From: Ephydatia muelleri
Lineage: Eukaryota; Porifera; Demospongiae; Spongillida; Spongillidae
Reading direction: 5' to 3'
Assembly: GCA_013339895.1 (NCBI GenBank)
Contig: JABACO010000022.1
Coordinates: 247,169-311,168 of the forward strand
DNA length: 64,000 bases
The notes beneath the pieces are model-generated. The model made no database searches, was not told the DNA's origin, and worked only from the letters and a program-made list of their open reading frames with translations. A program made the translations under genes and the position numbers. Position 1 is the first letter of the stretch; each line of letters opens with the position of its first letter. This document shows positions 1 through 12,100 of the stretch, piece by piece.

Positions 1-240
1 ATGACAAACACAAGCATCACATGACAAACACAAGCATCACATGACAAACACAAGCATCACATGACACACACAAGCATCACATGACAAACACAAGCATCAC
101 ATGACAAACACAAGCATCACATGACAACCACAGGCATCACATGACAAACACAAGCATCATATGACAAACACAACTATCACATGTCACCCACAAGTTTCAC
201 ATGACAAACACAAGCATCACATGACACACACAAGCACCAC
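1..240. repeat. 20-bp tandem repeat in KDM1A intron
   Basis: About twelve head-to-tail copies of a 20-bp unit (atgacaaacacaagcatcac with scattered substitutions). It runs from the window edge up to base 240, directly beside the splice donor that follows the last visible KDM1A exon, so it is intronic. The full array length is unknown because it continues off the left edge. Confidence 0.93.
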
Positions 241-244
241 ATAC

Positions 245-3200
245 GGAAGCACGACGTCTTCTGCTTCGTCCAGCTTGTTCTCTAAGTCTTGTTGCTGTTC
301 CTGCAACTCATCGTAGTACTTGAAGAGCTGAACCAACTCCTGCTCTGTGGACCTGGCAACAAACTGGACATCATCTTCCCTGAATATGCAAATGACACAA
401 CTCTCATTATAATCCTACTAGAATGTTTACAGTATTGTAATCTCTAAATATATACATGTCTCACAATTAAGTCTTGCAGTGTTAGAAGCGTAAATAGTGG
501 TTCAAAGAAAATGTGAGGGTAAAATGATGATAATAATGGAGCCAAATAAAGCATTCTATTGCTTGGGTCCCCCTCACATAGACCCTTCCCTCATACAGAT
601 TCTCCCCCTCATGTAGATCACATGCTTCTACAATGGTCCATCACTTTGTGCGTGAGGTATCTTATATTGAGAATATTACCTCTGAAAAGTGCCGCTAAAT
701 AGACCAAGGCTTCTATTGCATCATGAATTTTTGTAATCAAATCAATAGATAAACCAACGTTACAATGTATCATTACATTCTAACCATTAACATACAATTT
801 CATTGAAGATTACAGTAAATCTTTTTTTGGAATCAGCCATGCACTTAATTTTGGAGGGTTTTCACAATGTCACCATTTGCTAATTAACTACAACAATTAA
901 CATCCTCCTATGAGTAATGACTATCTTATGATGTGGCTAACTTTCCTCAATTGTGCAGCATCACATGTACCTCAATCTACCCACTCAAATGGATAGGATG
1001 CTTACAGGGTGACTGAGTCATCTGCTGCATATATAATAGCTAACTAACTTAACCCTTAATAAGCTCAATCAACATCAACCCCAACACAATACAGACACCT
1101 CCAGTACATGTATCTATGCCCACCTGTCCGACACAATCAGATCCCCTCTCTAACTGTAACCGTGTAACAGGCAAACTTTGGCCATTCGAGTGCACACATG
1201 TACAATGGTACATGCCAGTCCAGACGCACTAAGCAGTACAGATGCACACATCAGTTGTCACGGGTGACAGACATCTAGGAGCTGGGTCATTCCATGTCAG
1301 ATCACCCAGTCAATAACACTGCACCCTCTCAGATTTAGATGAAATTTGGTATATATGATTAATATCAATGGGAAAGTTATCACACCAATTATCACCTTTT
1401 GTGATGAATTAGATTAGGAGATAATCAAGTTTTTATTTTTTCTTACCTTTCTGACCTCTCAACACTTGCACCCTCTTTTCATATTAAGTGATGGTCCAAA
1501 TATATCATGTAAGATATCATTTTAAAGCTCAGAGCATGACAAATCACATGGTATTTTTACTTCAATGCTATGGATTATATAGTTAGTATTATTGTGCAAT
1601 GAAATATTTATCCTTGTGTCCCCTAATAAGGATAGGTAGTTATTAAAAATGCCACCATTTCCCAGAAAGCCCTACCATTCTAGCACTGCATTATTGAAAA
1701 AAATAAACATTATTGTTCCCTGACATAAAATAGTTACCACTGTCACAGTAATGTATTCGTTTACTATAGAGTATGCCAAGAAAAGTATATAATTAGACAC
1801 AAATACAACAGCGTAATGTGGATGTGATATTACACTCCTATTTCTCACACAAATTATGAGCCTTTGTAGCCTTGGACATTGATTCCTGTGAAATGGAGTA
1901 CCCTCCTCTTCCACTGGTTAGGATGGGGTGCTCAATCGTGCAAAGAATGTCACTTTCACAAATCCAACAAGTGTCGTCCTTTTCAGGAAAAACATAACTA
2001 CTAATTCCAACACTAGGATGCATGAAAACTTCACAAAACTCCTCAGATATATCCTTCACAGCCAAACCAGACCTCGTCATCGTACATACATGCAATGTAG
2101 TTGCCCTTGGTCACATCAGAGGTATCAATCTGCAATGACCCCACAATACTAACCACAGCAGTCCTCTCTCCAGAGGATATTTCATGCACTGCTAGGGTGC
2201 TAGTTGATTATGGAACATAGCGATGATACCTCTGTGTTCCCTTGATGGTGCGGTTAGTACTGAAATGTTCAACCTTACCAAGTTTCACTGGAGTGAGGTT
2301 TAAATAGTGAATAACTTCCTCAATATCTACTCCATGAACAACACTGTCATCAGAAGTAGATTCGGTGAAAGCAGACAAAGGGAGCTCTTCGTTCAAATAA
2401 GATGTTGGTGGACCAGGAATTGGTAAATCAACAAGTGTGGGGAACTCTTCAGGAGCTTGGACAGACAATTTCTGTAAGTGTGTCCTGCACAATGAGCACA
2501 GTTTGTCTCCTGGAATAAGGGAGATGCCCACTTTTCAGTGCACTTGCCCTACACTTACTAGTGATCTCCCTTAGTGACTTCTTTCGTGGCTTGCAGTCTT
2601 TGTGCTGATCAAAGACATTGCAGCACTTTCTCTGTAGAACAGAGTACTTGTGCAGGTACTCTTGCTCATGATGTGAACAAATGTCACAAATATCAGTCGA
2701 AGCCAACTTGGAACGCAACGAAAGAAGTTCAATCTCATCACTGGAAACTGTGCGCACCGTTTGGACTTTAGTGTATGTAATGGCAAATCACTTTCCAAGG
2801 GTTCCAAAGCTGCCACGATTTCAAATGCACGACACGCGTATTGCAGAACAGGAAGCGCTCAGCTGTTTATTAGCCACGTAAGGCTTCATGCGCCTATGTT
2901 CTGTTTACATTTAATACCACAAGTGTGCAGAAATCATGAATAAATTAACACATGAAGCCTCGCAATGCCACATTGGCCTTGAAATCAAACCGTTTGAAAA
3001 AATAGTCTTCCTAGGAAAATGTATGGTATGTTAACAGCATGATTTGCCATCGTATTTTTAATTTCTTTATGAACTAGAATGGTAGGGCTTTCTGGGAAAT
3101 GGTGGCATTTTTAATAACTACCTATCCTTTTTAGGGGACACAAGGTTAAATATTTCATTGCACAATAATACTAACTATATAATCCATAGCATTGAAGTAA

Positions 3201-4733
3201 AAATACCATGTGATTTGTCATGCTCTGAGCTTCAAAATGATACCTTACACGATATGTTTGGACCATCTCTTAATATGAAAGGGGGGTGCAATCGTTGAGA
3301 GGTCAGAAACAAATTAAAAATTAATTATCTTCTAATCTAATTCATCACAAAAGGTGATAATTGGTGTAATAACTTTCCCAGCGATACTTAACATTTATAC
3401 CAAATTTCATCTAATTCTGAGAGGGTGCAGTGTTATAAACTAAGGGTCATTGGGTGATCTGACATGGAATGACCCAGCTTACGTTGTTCCTGATCCGCCC
3501 GCCAAACGCTGCTGTCTTGTGTGCGAGTCTTTGATCTTCTGCTGCACATCTGTGAGCTTCCTGTGCACCTCGAGGAGATCGTTCTGCATGGACAAGATGG
3601 AGGCATGGTGGTCTCTCAGCTTCTCCCTGGTGTGCTTCTCCTGGAGTCTTTGGGAAGGGTGGGGAGGTGTGAAATGTCAGTAAGGGTGCCACAACCCCCA
3701 CTGATGCTATCCACACCAAGCCTTGTACTGTACAACACACCACAGGGATACTATACATACATGCCCCCATATTACACTACTTAAGTGTGCAACCAATGAT
3801 TGTACAGTACCGTCCAGACGCAACTTGCCCACACACGCATGCGCGAAACAGAGATCTCACACAATAATCGCTATCACTGACGCAAGCCTTGACAGTACCA
3901 GTGCTGCTTACAAGGCTCGTGTTAGTGGTGACGATGATCATGTGAGACCTCCTCGTTTCATGCATTACTCGGTTATGTGCGTGTCAAGTTGTGTCTAGGC
4001 TGTACTGTACACACACACACGCCACACATACTACCTGACATGTTGGACAGAGCAAGTAAGTAAGTCATTGTGAACTGGATATTGCTACTGTATAGCCACA
4101 GATGGTGCGTGAGCCTGAACCAGGAGTCATTACATAACCTTAAGTCCTTAACCCTCTCCTTCTTTGTCTTCCCTCCTCCCACCCACCCGCCCATCCACCC
4201 CTGGTGACTTACTGGATCACCAGCTCTAATGCCTGGCCCAGGGAAAGGCTCTTCCCTCCCAGCTGGTTCACCTGCAGGTGGTGGGAAAGGTAGCTTACTG
4301 AGTCCAGCAGCCGATTGAACTCCAGTTCAACCGTCTTGTCGATATCCTTCTGTACCATTTCACCTGGGAGAGGAGTGAGATACATGGAAGGACTGATAGC
4401 GCATGCACCACATGGAAGGGTTCCCTCACCCGTGGTGAAGTACAGAGGACAACGCCTCTTGATCTTCGACATCTTTAGACCAAGCTGCTTCTTAATAACG
4501 GCAAGAGGATTGCCCCCTGCAAATGTATGTACAATCACTAACTTATCGCCACAGCACAGACATAGGTACATGTACAGTACAGGTGCGCAAGACTCACACA
4601 ATGGAAGACATTCAATAAGGGGTGCCCAAACAAATGCATGCATGCATGCATCTTTTTCAAAGGTGAGTGGTGTGCACCCCCAGGGTTGCTACGCACATGC
4701 ACACACACATGCACACACACAAACACACACACA

Positions 4734-4779
<46 letters not shown>

Positions 4780-7349
4780 CACACCATTTGCAAACTGACC
4801 TAGGCCAGTGACCACCATAGCTCCAAGATCAGCAATAAAGGGACCTTTTCTGAAGGTGTATATGCGACCTCCTATCCTGTCCTATACAGAAGAAAGTAAC
4901 CAATGAATATCCTATCCACACCCACATACCACACCCCCACACACATACCCACACCCACCCACCCACCCCCACACACACAACACACACACCCTTGCTTCCA
5001 CAACTGTGACGTCCAACCCGAAATTGTAAAGCTGTCTTGCGGCCATTAGACCACTGACCCCTGCTCCCACAACCACCACCTTGAAGGGCATCTTGCCTGT
5101 GACGCACGATCAGAAGGTTAGACAGTTACACTTGCACCCACAACCACCTCCTCCCCTAGAATCACGTACCATGCATTGGGTTGAAGCGGTTGAATATGCC
5201 AAAGTTGATGTACCCATATCGCTGCAGGTAGCCGTGTATCCGAAGCAAGAGGTTTGTCTTACCTGTTGGGAGGGCCGAGTGATGAAAGACAATGCTCACA
5301 TCACACACCATGTACACACATACAACACATGATGTACACACACATACACACACAGACGATGTACACACATATACACATACACACACATGATATACAGAAC
5401 ACACAAGATATACACACATACCACACATGTACATGTATGATGTACACGTAAAGATGAACAAACTCGGTGTTCTTCGCCAAAAGTTTAAATGATAACCTTG
5501 TAACCAAAAGGCTGAATTGCTAGCTTAAAATTAGATTTAACAACTCATAACTGAAATTAATTTGAATCATGCTTAATTCACTTCACTGAACACTGAGTGC
5601 TACAGTGTGTATAGCTGTACATGTCAAAACATCACAGTGGGCACTTATTTGAACGATACTAGCACACGTGGTTGAAACGTGATTAGAACGCAATCAATCA
5701 AACTTTGACTTAATTACTACAGTCCGAAAATCCATTATGGCTCAATAAGACCATCATTACCATCTCAATATGACCATCATTACCATCTCAATATGACTAT
5801 CATGGCTCAATATGACATCACATTACTTGTTACAAGTAACCTTTAAATAGTGACACTCATTCGCTTCTCATATAAGTTATTAAATAAAGTGATCCCATTG
5901 TCTGCCACAGGATGGTGCACACACAAACAGATGAACACAGGTGTCCTGATGGCCAAGAGGTTGGCACACATCAAGGCTGTGCCACTTACTAGGATACCAC
6001 AGCAACTGGCAGAATGGCATGGTGACATGGAGTATGATTAGTGGGGTGACAAATGGTGTGGTGACAATTGGAATGGTGTGGTGACATGTGGAATGGTATG
6101 GTGACATGTGGAATGGTGTGGTGACAATTGGAATGGTGTGGTGACATGTTGAATGACAATTGAAATGGTGTGGTGAGATGTGGAATGGTCTGGTAACAAG
6201 TTGGAATGGACCCAGACAACTAACCTGACTGGGGTAAGGACACAACACTCTGAGACTTCTCTGCAGTGAGCTCATGCAAGGGGTCCTGCAGCCACGTCTG
6301 AAGAAGTTTGTTGCGAATGAAGAGAAACTCCAGCAAGGCAGACTGGCTGCCGTGGGCAATGTCAGGGAAGTAGTCCATCTCCTGCTGAGTCAGCCTGTTG
6401 GCTGGGATTCGGCTGGCAAATGCTGCCCCATCCAAACCTAGAGAGTGGTAATGTGATCTGGACCCATGGCTGTACTGGTACATAAGGTACCTATGGCTGT
6501 ACAGGTACATAAGGTACCTATGGCTGTACTGGTACATAAGGAACCTATGGCTGTACACACAGGGCACGGATATGGCAGTATTACATGACATAGTATTTGT
6601 CTCAATCTGCATGTAAATACACAGTTGTGCAAAGTTGTGTGTGCATCTAGATGTTCCAAACACGATGGAATACACTGTTATCTCACTTTACCACTGGATT
6701 CGAATACTGTTTGCATGTGATAGTTCATTGAAATAAACGTGAGAGGTGATCTCTAATTAAAAGTATGCTCCTTAGATGCAAAGCACTGTCAACACAGCCA
6801 GGACAAATAGAACAGTGCACACAGCATGCTGGTTAGGGCCATGCTCAGTCCTTGACCAAGCCAAGATGTCAGGATCCGATCCGCACGTAATCACATACCA
6901 GACGGGATATCGGGATCGGTATCGGACTCGGAATCGCTCGACAGCTCGTCATCCGACAGGACAGGCATGGAGGCATGTGGGTGTGGCCCATGCATCCCGT
7001 GGGGATCCTCTGACTGAGCAAGCTGCAGGTCCAAAAATAAAAAATAAAAAAATGGTGCTCACCATTATACCCATGTGTGTGACGCACATGCCCATACATA
7101 AGGTATCATGTGTTACACGTACGACAACTTATGCCCACACAGGCATGTAGGTGCAAGTGCCTGCATGGAGGCAAAGTACCCTATGTGCCACGTTTGACAA
7201 TCCAAAGGGCTGTGCCATCACATAACCAGTCCATGGTCCGAGGATGCGCAGACGTAACCAAGGATACGATACGCAGATGTGAATAATGAAGAATGGCGGC
7301 GCATCACAAGCATGATCAAAATGTTCTATCATAGCATCAACAATACACT

Positions 7350-7386
<37 letters not shown>

Positions 7387-7403
7387 ACACATACACACAT
7401 ACA

Positions 7404-7476
<73 letters not shown>

Positions 7477-7503
7477 ACACATACACACACATACACACAT
7501 ACA

Positions 7504-7576
<73 letters not shown>

Positions 7577-7872
7577 TAATACCAGCCGTGATTTTTGCTA
7601 CAATGGGCCAATTTACATACAACAACCCCCTCCCCCCCCCCCCCCCCCCCCAAAAAAAAAAAAAAAACAAGCTTCATTTTTATTAATTAGGAATCCAGAA
7701 CTTAATCATTTTGACAAAAAGGAGAGGGATCTTACAGGCGGTATGCATATGAGAAGTGATACACACACAACACATGCACACAGATTACACCACACGCACA
7801 CAGATGTCGGAGCCCACACTAACTCCATTTCTACATTCGGAATGTGCTTACTCGCGGTCTCTTCAATTGCAT
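245..7872 (-). CDS. KDM1A: Lysine-specific histone demethylase 1A (LSD1), 5' half, ten exons
   Basis: Flavin-dependent nuclear demethylase of histone H3K4me1/2 that acts with CoREST. Exons in coding order: 7872-7852, 7022-6899, 6437-6225, 5262-5170, 5096-4990, 4881-4800, 4516-4430, 4363-4213, 3647-3483, 379-245; all junctions are GT-AG and every reading phase agrees. About 392 codons are visible. The start MQLKRPR leads into an acidic Ser/Asp stretch. Exons 3-4 encode the SWIRM domain (FPDI, FLFIRN, INFGIF). Exon 5 has the FAD-binding [10 protein letters not shown] followed by VVEAR; exons 6-7 give [20 protein letters not shown] and KCPLYF. Exons 8-10 carry [21 protein letters not shown] and then the two helices of the tower insert that binds CoREST ([15 protein letters not shown]). 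The N-terminal tail before SWIRM is much shorter than in human. The second half of the oxidase domain lies outside the window. The tower insert separates it from KDM1B. Confidence 0.95.
1280..3479. mobile_element. 2.2-kb DNA transposon with ~400-bp terminal inverted repeats
   Basis: Left arm 1280-1683 and right arm 3074-3479 are inverted copies of each other with only scattered differences (by eye about nine in ten bases agree). Both outer ends begin agctgggtcattcc and both inner ends stop at ctag. It lies in the KDM1A intron between exons 9 and 10, and its outer end reaches the splice donor of exon 9. The interior holds fragments of one protein on the minus strand. Superfamily not recognised. 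No clear target-site duplication can be set because the ends share a palindromic agct. The long, similar arms and short interior fit an internally deleted, non-autonomous copy. Confidence 0.85.
1838..2816 (-). pseudogene. Transposon-encoded zinc-binding protein, fragments
   Basis: Inside the 2.2-kb element, read on the minus strand. The first piece (2757 down to about 2530) has [12 protein letters not shown], then [11 protein letters not shown]; after a change of frame the next piece (2531-2208) opens with [16 protein letters not shown]. Together these look like a CxxC...H...CC...F..H...PGxKLCxxC zinc domain that I recall from uncharacterised transposon-like proteins of cnidarians and other invertebrates. 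A second piece (2095-1838) has [18 protein letters not shown] and GRGGYSIS, which resembles the C-terminal part of the same protein type. No catalytic core is visible between them, so the copy is probably internally deleted and cannot move by itself. Function of the intact protein is not known to me. Confidence 0.5.
4689..4790. repeat. CA microsatellite, KDM1A intron 6
   Basis: Nearly pure (CA)n with a few interruptions, just upstream of exon 7 in gene order. A second C/A-rich tract (4912-4989) abuts the donor of exon 5, and a third, mixed CA/ATAC tract occupies about 5300-5440 in intron 3. Confidence 0.95.
6036..6206. repeat. ~20-bp minisatellite, KDM1A intron 3
   Basis: Seven or eight irregular copies of a unit like ggtgtggtgacatgtggaat, ending some 20 bp from the splice donor of the SWIRM exon. 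A short 32-bp repeat (about three copies, built on ctgtactggtacataaggta) lies at 6464-6562 on the other side of the same exon. Confidence 0.85.
7351..7650. repeat. CA microsatellite followed by poly-C and poly-A, KDM1A intron 1
   Basis: About 220 bp of (CA)n with periodic TA interruptions (7351-7573), then a homopolymer C run and an A run near 7626-7665. The open reading frames that cross it encode only Thr-His or Cys-Val alternations and are not genes. Confidence 0.95.
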
Positions 7873-10057
7873 GACGGGTCGGGCAGGAGGCGGCTGATTT
7901 CGACCTTCCGTTGCAAGCTCCGAAACTTTAAGATAAGGTAATCGATTGAAAAGCCTCACGTACGTGCAGTTGATGCATACCCTGATTTTCATCCATTGAA
8001 TTCCGTACAAAAAGCGATAGGTGCGTTTAAAGTATTATGCAGTACTACCTCCAAATAACGCGCGTGCTATTTTATATATTCTACCATCACGTGCTTTTTG
8101 TAGTAGTCCTCGTGTCCGGACCTTTACGATGTTTCGTTCTCGATTCGATCACGGGAATAAGTCGATCCCTCTGTCTCTGGTCCCGCATGTGCATATTGGT
8201 AAAGACTGTACCCTAGATAATCTACGGACTAATACTGGAAAACAGCCATTGAAAGTGCAGAGATAATATTATAATATTATAAATTATCTCTTGAAGTAGT
8301 AGTGAGTATTTGGGGATGACTCTGTATGTACACAGGCGATGGTGTTAGGATGACGAGTAATGGTAGTACAGCACAGACCAGTACCGAAATCTTTTCGCAG
8401 CATATTCCAGTGGATATGCACCAAGCAGATCAGACACTGTAGGTGGTCCAGAATGGCTGGATTATTAGTGCTGGCCAGTGGAACATCACGACTGGGTGAG
8501 CGATGTTGTGGTACAATCCCTTTAATGCAGGCAGTTATGCTTTTCATTGTTGTTGGGGATACCTCTTGGATGTGCTTGTGTGTATGTTTGACACCTACAG
8601 ATCTGGGTGACTCATCGTCCACTTTCCATGCACATACATGTACATGTGAGCTTTTATCAGACCCTCCCATTGCTAGATGTTTGTGGAGCTGTAAATCTCC
8701 GTTTGCACAAATAGCAAAACAATAGGGGGTGGATCTCGGGTAGATCATTGGTAATGTCACACTAGACGTTCAGAAAATTCTGTACACTTATGTGATGGCC
8801 TCTTTCTTCTCAAAACCTTCTTTTTTTTTTAACAGTATTATTATTGTAATGATTGTACACATTAAATAACTTACAACACTAAAACATAAACAATGCTCAA
8901 ACAAAACAACTCCTCATCTGGAATATTACCTCGTTGGATGCCAACTGACAGACTCTGAAGCAGGTAGGAGAAGTGTTTGCTTCACTCGTCGGAACCGGTC
9001 CGGGCTAATATTATAACAAGTAACTAAAAATGTCATTCTCTATGAGGAAAGTTGGTGTTATATAGGATTTGAAGGCGATAGTGGTGTAAAAAGCAAGGAA
9101 ACATGCAGGGTCTACGAATGTATAAACCGCAACAATTGTCAATTCCGGGCATTTCTCCATATGAGGAGTACATATTTAGGCCGCTTTTAGGCAATATAGG
9201 AATTATCCACCTTCAGTCCAATTCCGTCTTCAAATTCCACCCGCCAAGCCACCCACAATTCTTTAATCTTGGCGAACGGACACCTTTAGCGCCACACTAA
9301 TAAATAGTTGCAAGAGGCAAAGGCATGCATGCGTACAAAGAAAAGGCACAGATAATTGCCTTGTGACATCATCAGCGTGTTACAACTGGAGTCTCAGTGT
9401 AGTAGTCTGCCCGACTTTGTCCAGTCGCTGTCATACCTTGGTATGTTTCCGAATGTACGGAATATTGTAGTACAAAGCGCTCTTTTTAAAACGTCATCCG
9501 GGATCCCGTGGACAATTAAATCACACTCATGACCTCATGTTAGCAAGCGTTATCTGAACCTGCGTCAGCAGGATTGATTGAGGAATGATGAATGTCATTA
9601 AAAATTTTAAATCGCGTCGGGAGGGACAACGGAGAAACGGATCACTTATCTCGTTGCAGCAATCGAACGACAACACCAAGATCTACGTTTTCATGCTAGT
9701 TTCATGTCATTAAACTATGCGCTTCCCGACAAACAAAAAACCTGCTTCTCGTGCCCATTCCCAAAAAAATTGTTCATAGTCGTCGTCGTCGTCGTCGTCG
9801 TCTTCTTCTTCCTTAGGAAGGTATAACTCGAGCTACGAACGGTTTTAAAGAACGACAATAGTACAGAATTTACCGGCACGGTGCCCCTTAAGGTCATATA
9901 GATGCATATCACATCTACCAAAAGTAGCAAGCATAATATAGGAATTAATTTTAAATAATGATGTATTTAATCAGTATAAATGCTCCAACCTGCACTAAAT
10001 TTATTTGGTGTTCCTACTACATTACTTACTTTTGTTAGTGAAGTTGTTTTTTAAAAA
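7873..10057. other. Intergenic region upstream of KDM1A
   Basis: No convincing gene. The first 200-300 bp upstream of the KDM1A start should contain its promoter, but no TATA box or other clear element stands out. A 158-codon open frame at 8284-8760 (minus) overlaps a 121-codon one on the plus strand and resembles nothing I know. Near 8262-8290 there is a short AT palindrome. Bases 9030-9110 resemble, with many differences, one arm of the palindromic element at 11624-11921. A run of gtc triplets sits at about 9778-9803. Confidence 0.6.
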
Positions 10058-10058
10058 G

Positions 10059-11520
10059 TGCCTTCGCGTAATCGAAAGAAGAGATGTAAGCAACGAGCGG
10101 AATACCTCCAAAAACGAGAAGATATTTTATCACAAGAGAACAAGGCTAAAGCCCGAGAGCGCTACAAGGCCGACCCTGAAAAGAAGAAGGCCTCTGTACG
10201 CGACACCTACAAGGCCGACCCAGAAAAGAAGAAGGCCTCTGTACGCGACACCTACAAGGCCGACCCTGAAAAGAAGAAGGCCTCTGTACGCGACACCTAC
10301 AACGCAAATGCTGTATCTAAGCGTGCTGCTAAAAGGCAGCGATATCAAGAGGGCGTCGAGGAGAACCGTGCTGCTAAAAGGCAGCGATATCAAGAGGGCG
10401 TCGAGGAGAACCGTGCTGCTAAAAGGCAGTGATATCAAGAGGGCGTCGAGGAGAACCGTGCTGCTAATAGGCGGATATACAGGGGCAATTCAGCTACCAT
10501 TAAGGCAGCTAGAAGGAGTCGGTATTGGAAGGGTCGTAGAACTACCACTACCACCCAAAGGTATGTTATAAACAGCATGCTGTATGTAGCATTTAAAGTC
10601 TAAGGGCTGCTTTCTTACGTGCTAATGTAAGTTGCTCATGGCTTCCTGTCATGCACACATTAACACATTTCTTGTACGCTTGCATGCATATTATCAGATG
10701 TACAGTAAGGCTTCCCAGTTCCCTGGTAAAGGTCAATGTTTGTACAAAAGGTTATTTGTGCATGCATCTGTGTCTGTTACATTGTACATTAGTTAGTAGC
10801 AGCAGCGCTACCCCCACCACCAGCAGCAGCAGAGCTGCCCCCACCCCTACCACCAGCAGCAGAGAGCTGCCCCCACCGCCAGCAGCAGCAGAGCTACCCG
10901 AGAGGAAGCAGTATCGCAGGGGTCACCGAACTACCACTACCACCCAAAGGTATGTGATGGCATGTTGTATTGCACTAGCATTAAAAAGCTATAGGAAGAT
11001 GTGCATGCAACATGTGTACAGCACACATGTAAGGGATCTGCCATTCACTTCACATGTAAAGCATGCATGGTGACTCAACTGTCCTTTGTGACCTGTCTAT
11101 GGAATATTGGGGTGTCATCCTTAATCTGATGCACAAAAAGGCTTCCTTATCTGATGTAAAAAAAGCTTTTGACACAATGTTTTGACTACAATCAGCAGCA
11201 GCTCTGCCCCACCTACACCAGCAGTAGCAGCAGAGCTGCCCCCACCGCCACCAGCAGTAGCAGCAGAGCTGCCCCCACCGCCACCAGCAGTAGCAGCAGA
11301 GCTGCCCCCACCGCCACCAGCAGTAGCTGCCGCCACCAGCAGAGGCAGGAGCATTGCTACCTGCACCAGCCCCACCCCGGCACAAGCAGTATTGACGCCA
11401 GTGCCCCCACCACCACCCACATGGCTCACATGGCTCCCATGGCCAGAACCAGGCCGCCGCGGCCATAGAAGAGGCTGGGGGAGACATAGAGGACAAGGCC
11501 GAACAGTAAATAACATTTAG
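10059..11520 (+). CDS. Hypothetical repetitive protein, three phase-2 exons, 5' end not found
   Basis: Not recognised. Exon a (about 10059-10560) encodes a Lys/Arg-rich chain with about three copies of a 17-residue repeat (YKADPEKKKASVRDT) and then copies of RAAKRQRYQEGVEEN. One copy has TGA where its sisters have CGA, so this exon as sequenced has an in-frame stop and may be decayed. Exon b (10800-10949) and exon c (11196-11520) encode Ser/Pro/Ala-rich sequence with AAELPPPPPAV repeats and end at a TAG. Exons a and b end in the same sequence (aactaccactaccacccaaag followed by gtatgt), and all three junctions have phase 2, which suggests exon duplication. No ATG is visible upstream of exon a. 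Similar charged repeats occur in sponge transposon-associated proteins, so it could be a mobile-element fragment. Confidence 0.35.
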
Positions 11521-11623
11521 AACTCCTATACATATATTAAAATGTTAAACCTCCCTCCCTCCCTTTGAAAATTAAAATCAATTTGTGACCACTTATAAAG
11601 ACGCCAGAGGAAAAAACTAATGA

Positions 11624-11921
11624 AACAAGTAAATAAAAACATTCTCTAACGAGAAAGTTGTTGGTATATAGGATTGACCAATGGTGGTGTAAAAAGCACG
11701 GAAACAAGAGTGACAGAAATTTGACTGGAAAATTGAAATAGGCCTATATTTAGCACACTAACGTTGTAACAGTACATGCCTGAGTAATGGGCTAAATATA
11801 GGCCTATTTCAATTTTCCAGTCAAATTTCTGTCACTCTTGTTTCCGTGCTTTTTACACCACCATTGGTCAATCCTATATACCAACAACTTTCTCGTTAGA
11901 GAATGTTTTTATTTACTTGTT
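11624..11921. mobile_element. Perfect foldback (palindromic) element
   Basis: Two inverted arms of 131 bp (11624-11754 and 11791-11921) flank a 36-bp spacer. I found no mismatch between the arms when reading them base by base. Outer ends read aacaagtaaataaaaac. It lies between the small repetitive gene and the 3' end of the membrane protein gene. The identity of the arms implies recent insertion or conversion between arms. It encodes nothing; the superfamily is unknown. Confidence 0.9.
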
Positions 11922-12100
11922 GTAATCGTTTAGACTATAGAAATATTCGCTCATTGCAAACCAGTGAACTCAAAGACCACTACAAATCATAACGTAAACG
12001 GTATTATTATCCAATCATACACTTGTATGTACATGTACACCTACCTATTCTTGCAATGTCTATATACTCTCTGTTACTGCAATGTACACAGTTCTGTTAA

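Noticed and set aside
7129-7686. Cys-Val and Thr-His repeat proteins
   Set aside because: Pure CA/GT microsatellite; the same applies to the frames at 4315-4803, 29536-30321 (its second half) and 49903-50460.
8284-8760. 158-codon minus-strand frame
   Set aside because: An overlapping frame on the other strand is also open, composition is ordinary, and no domain, splice support or family resemblance was seen.
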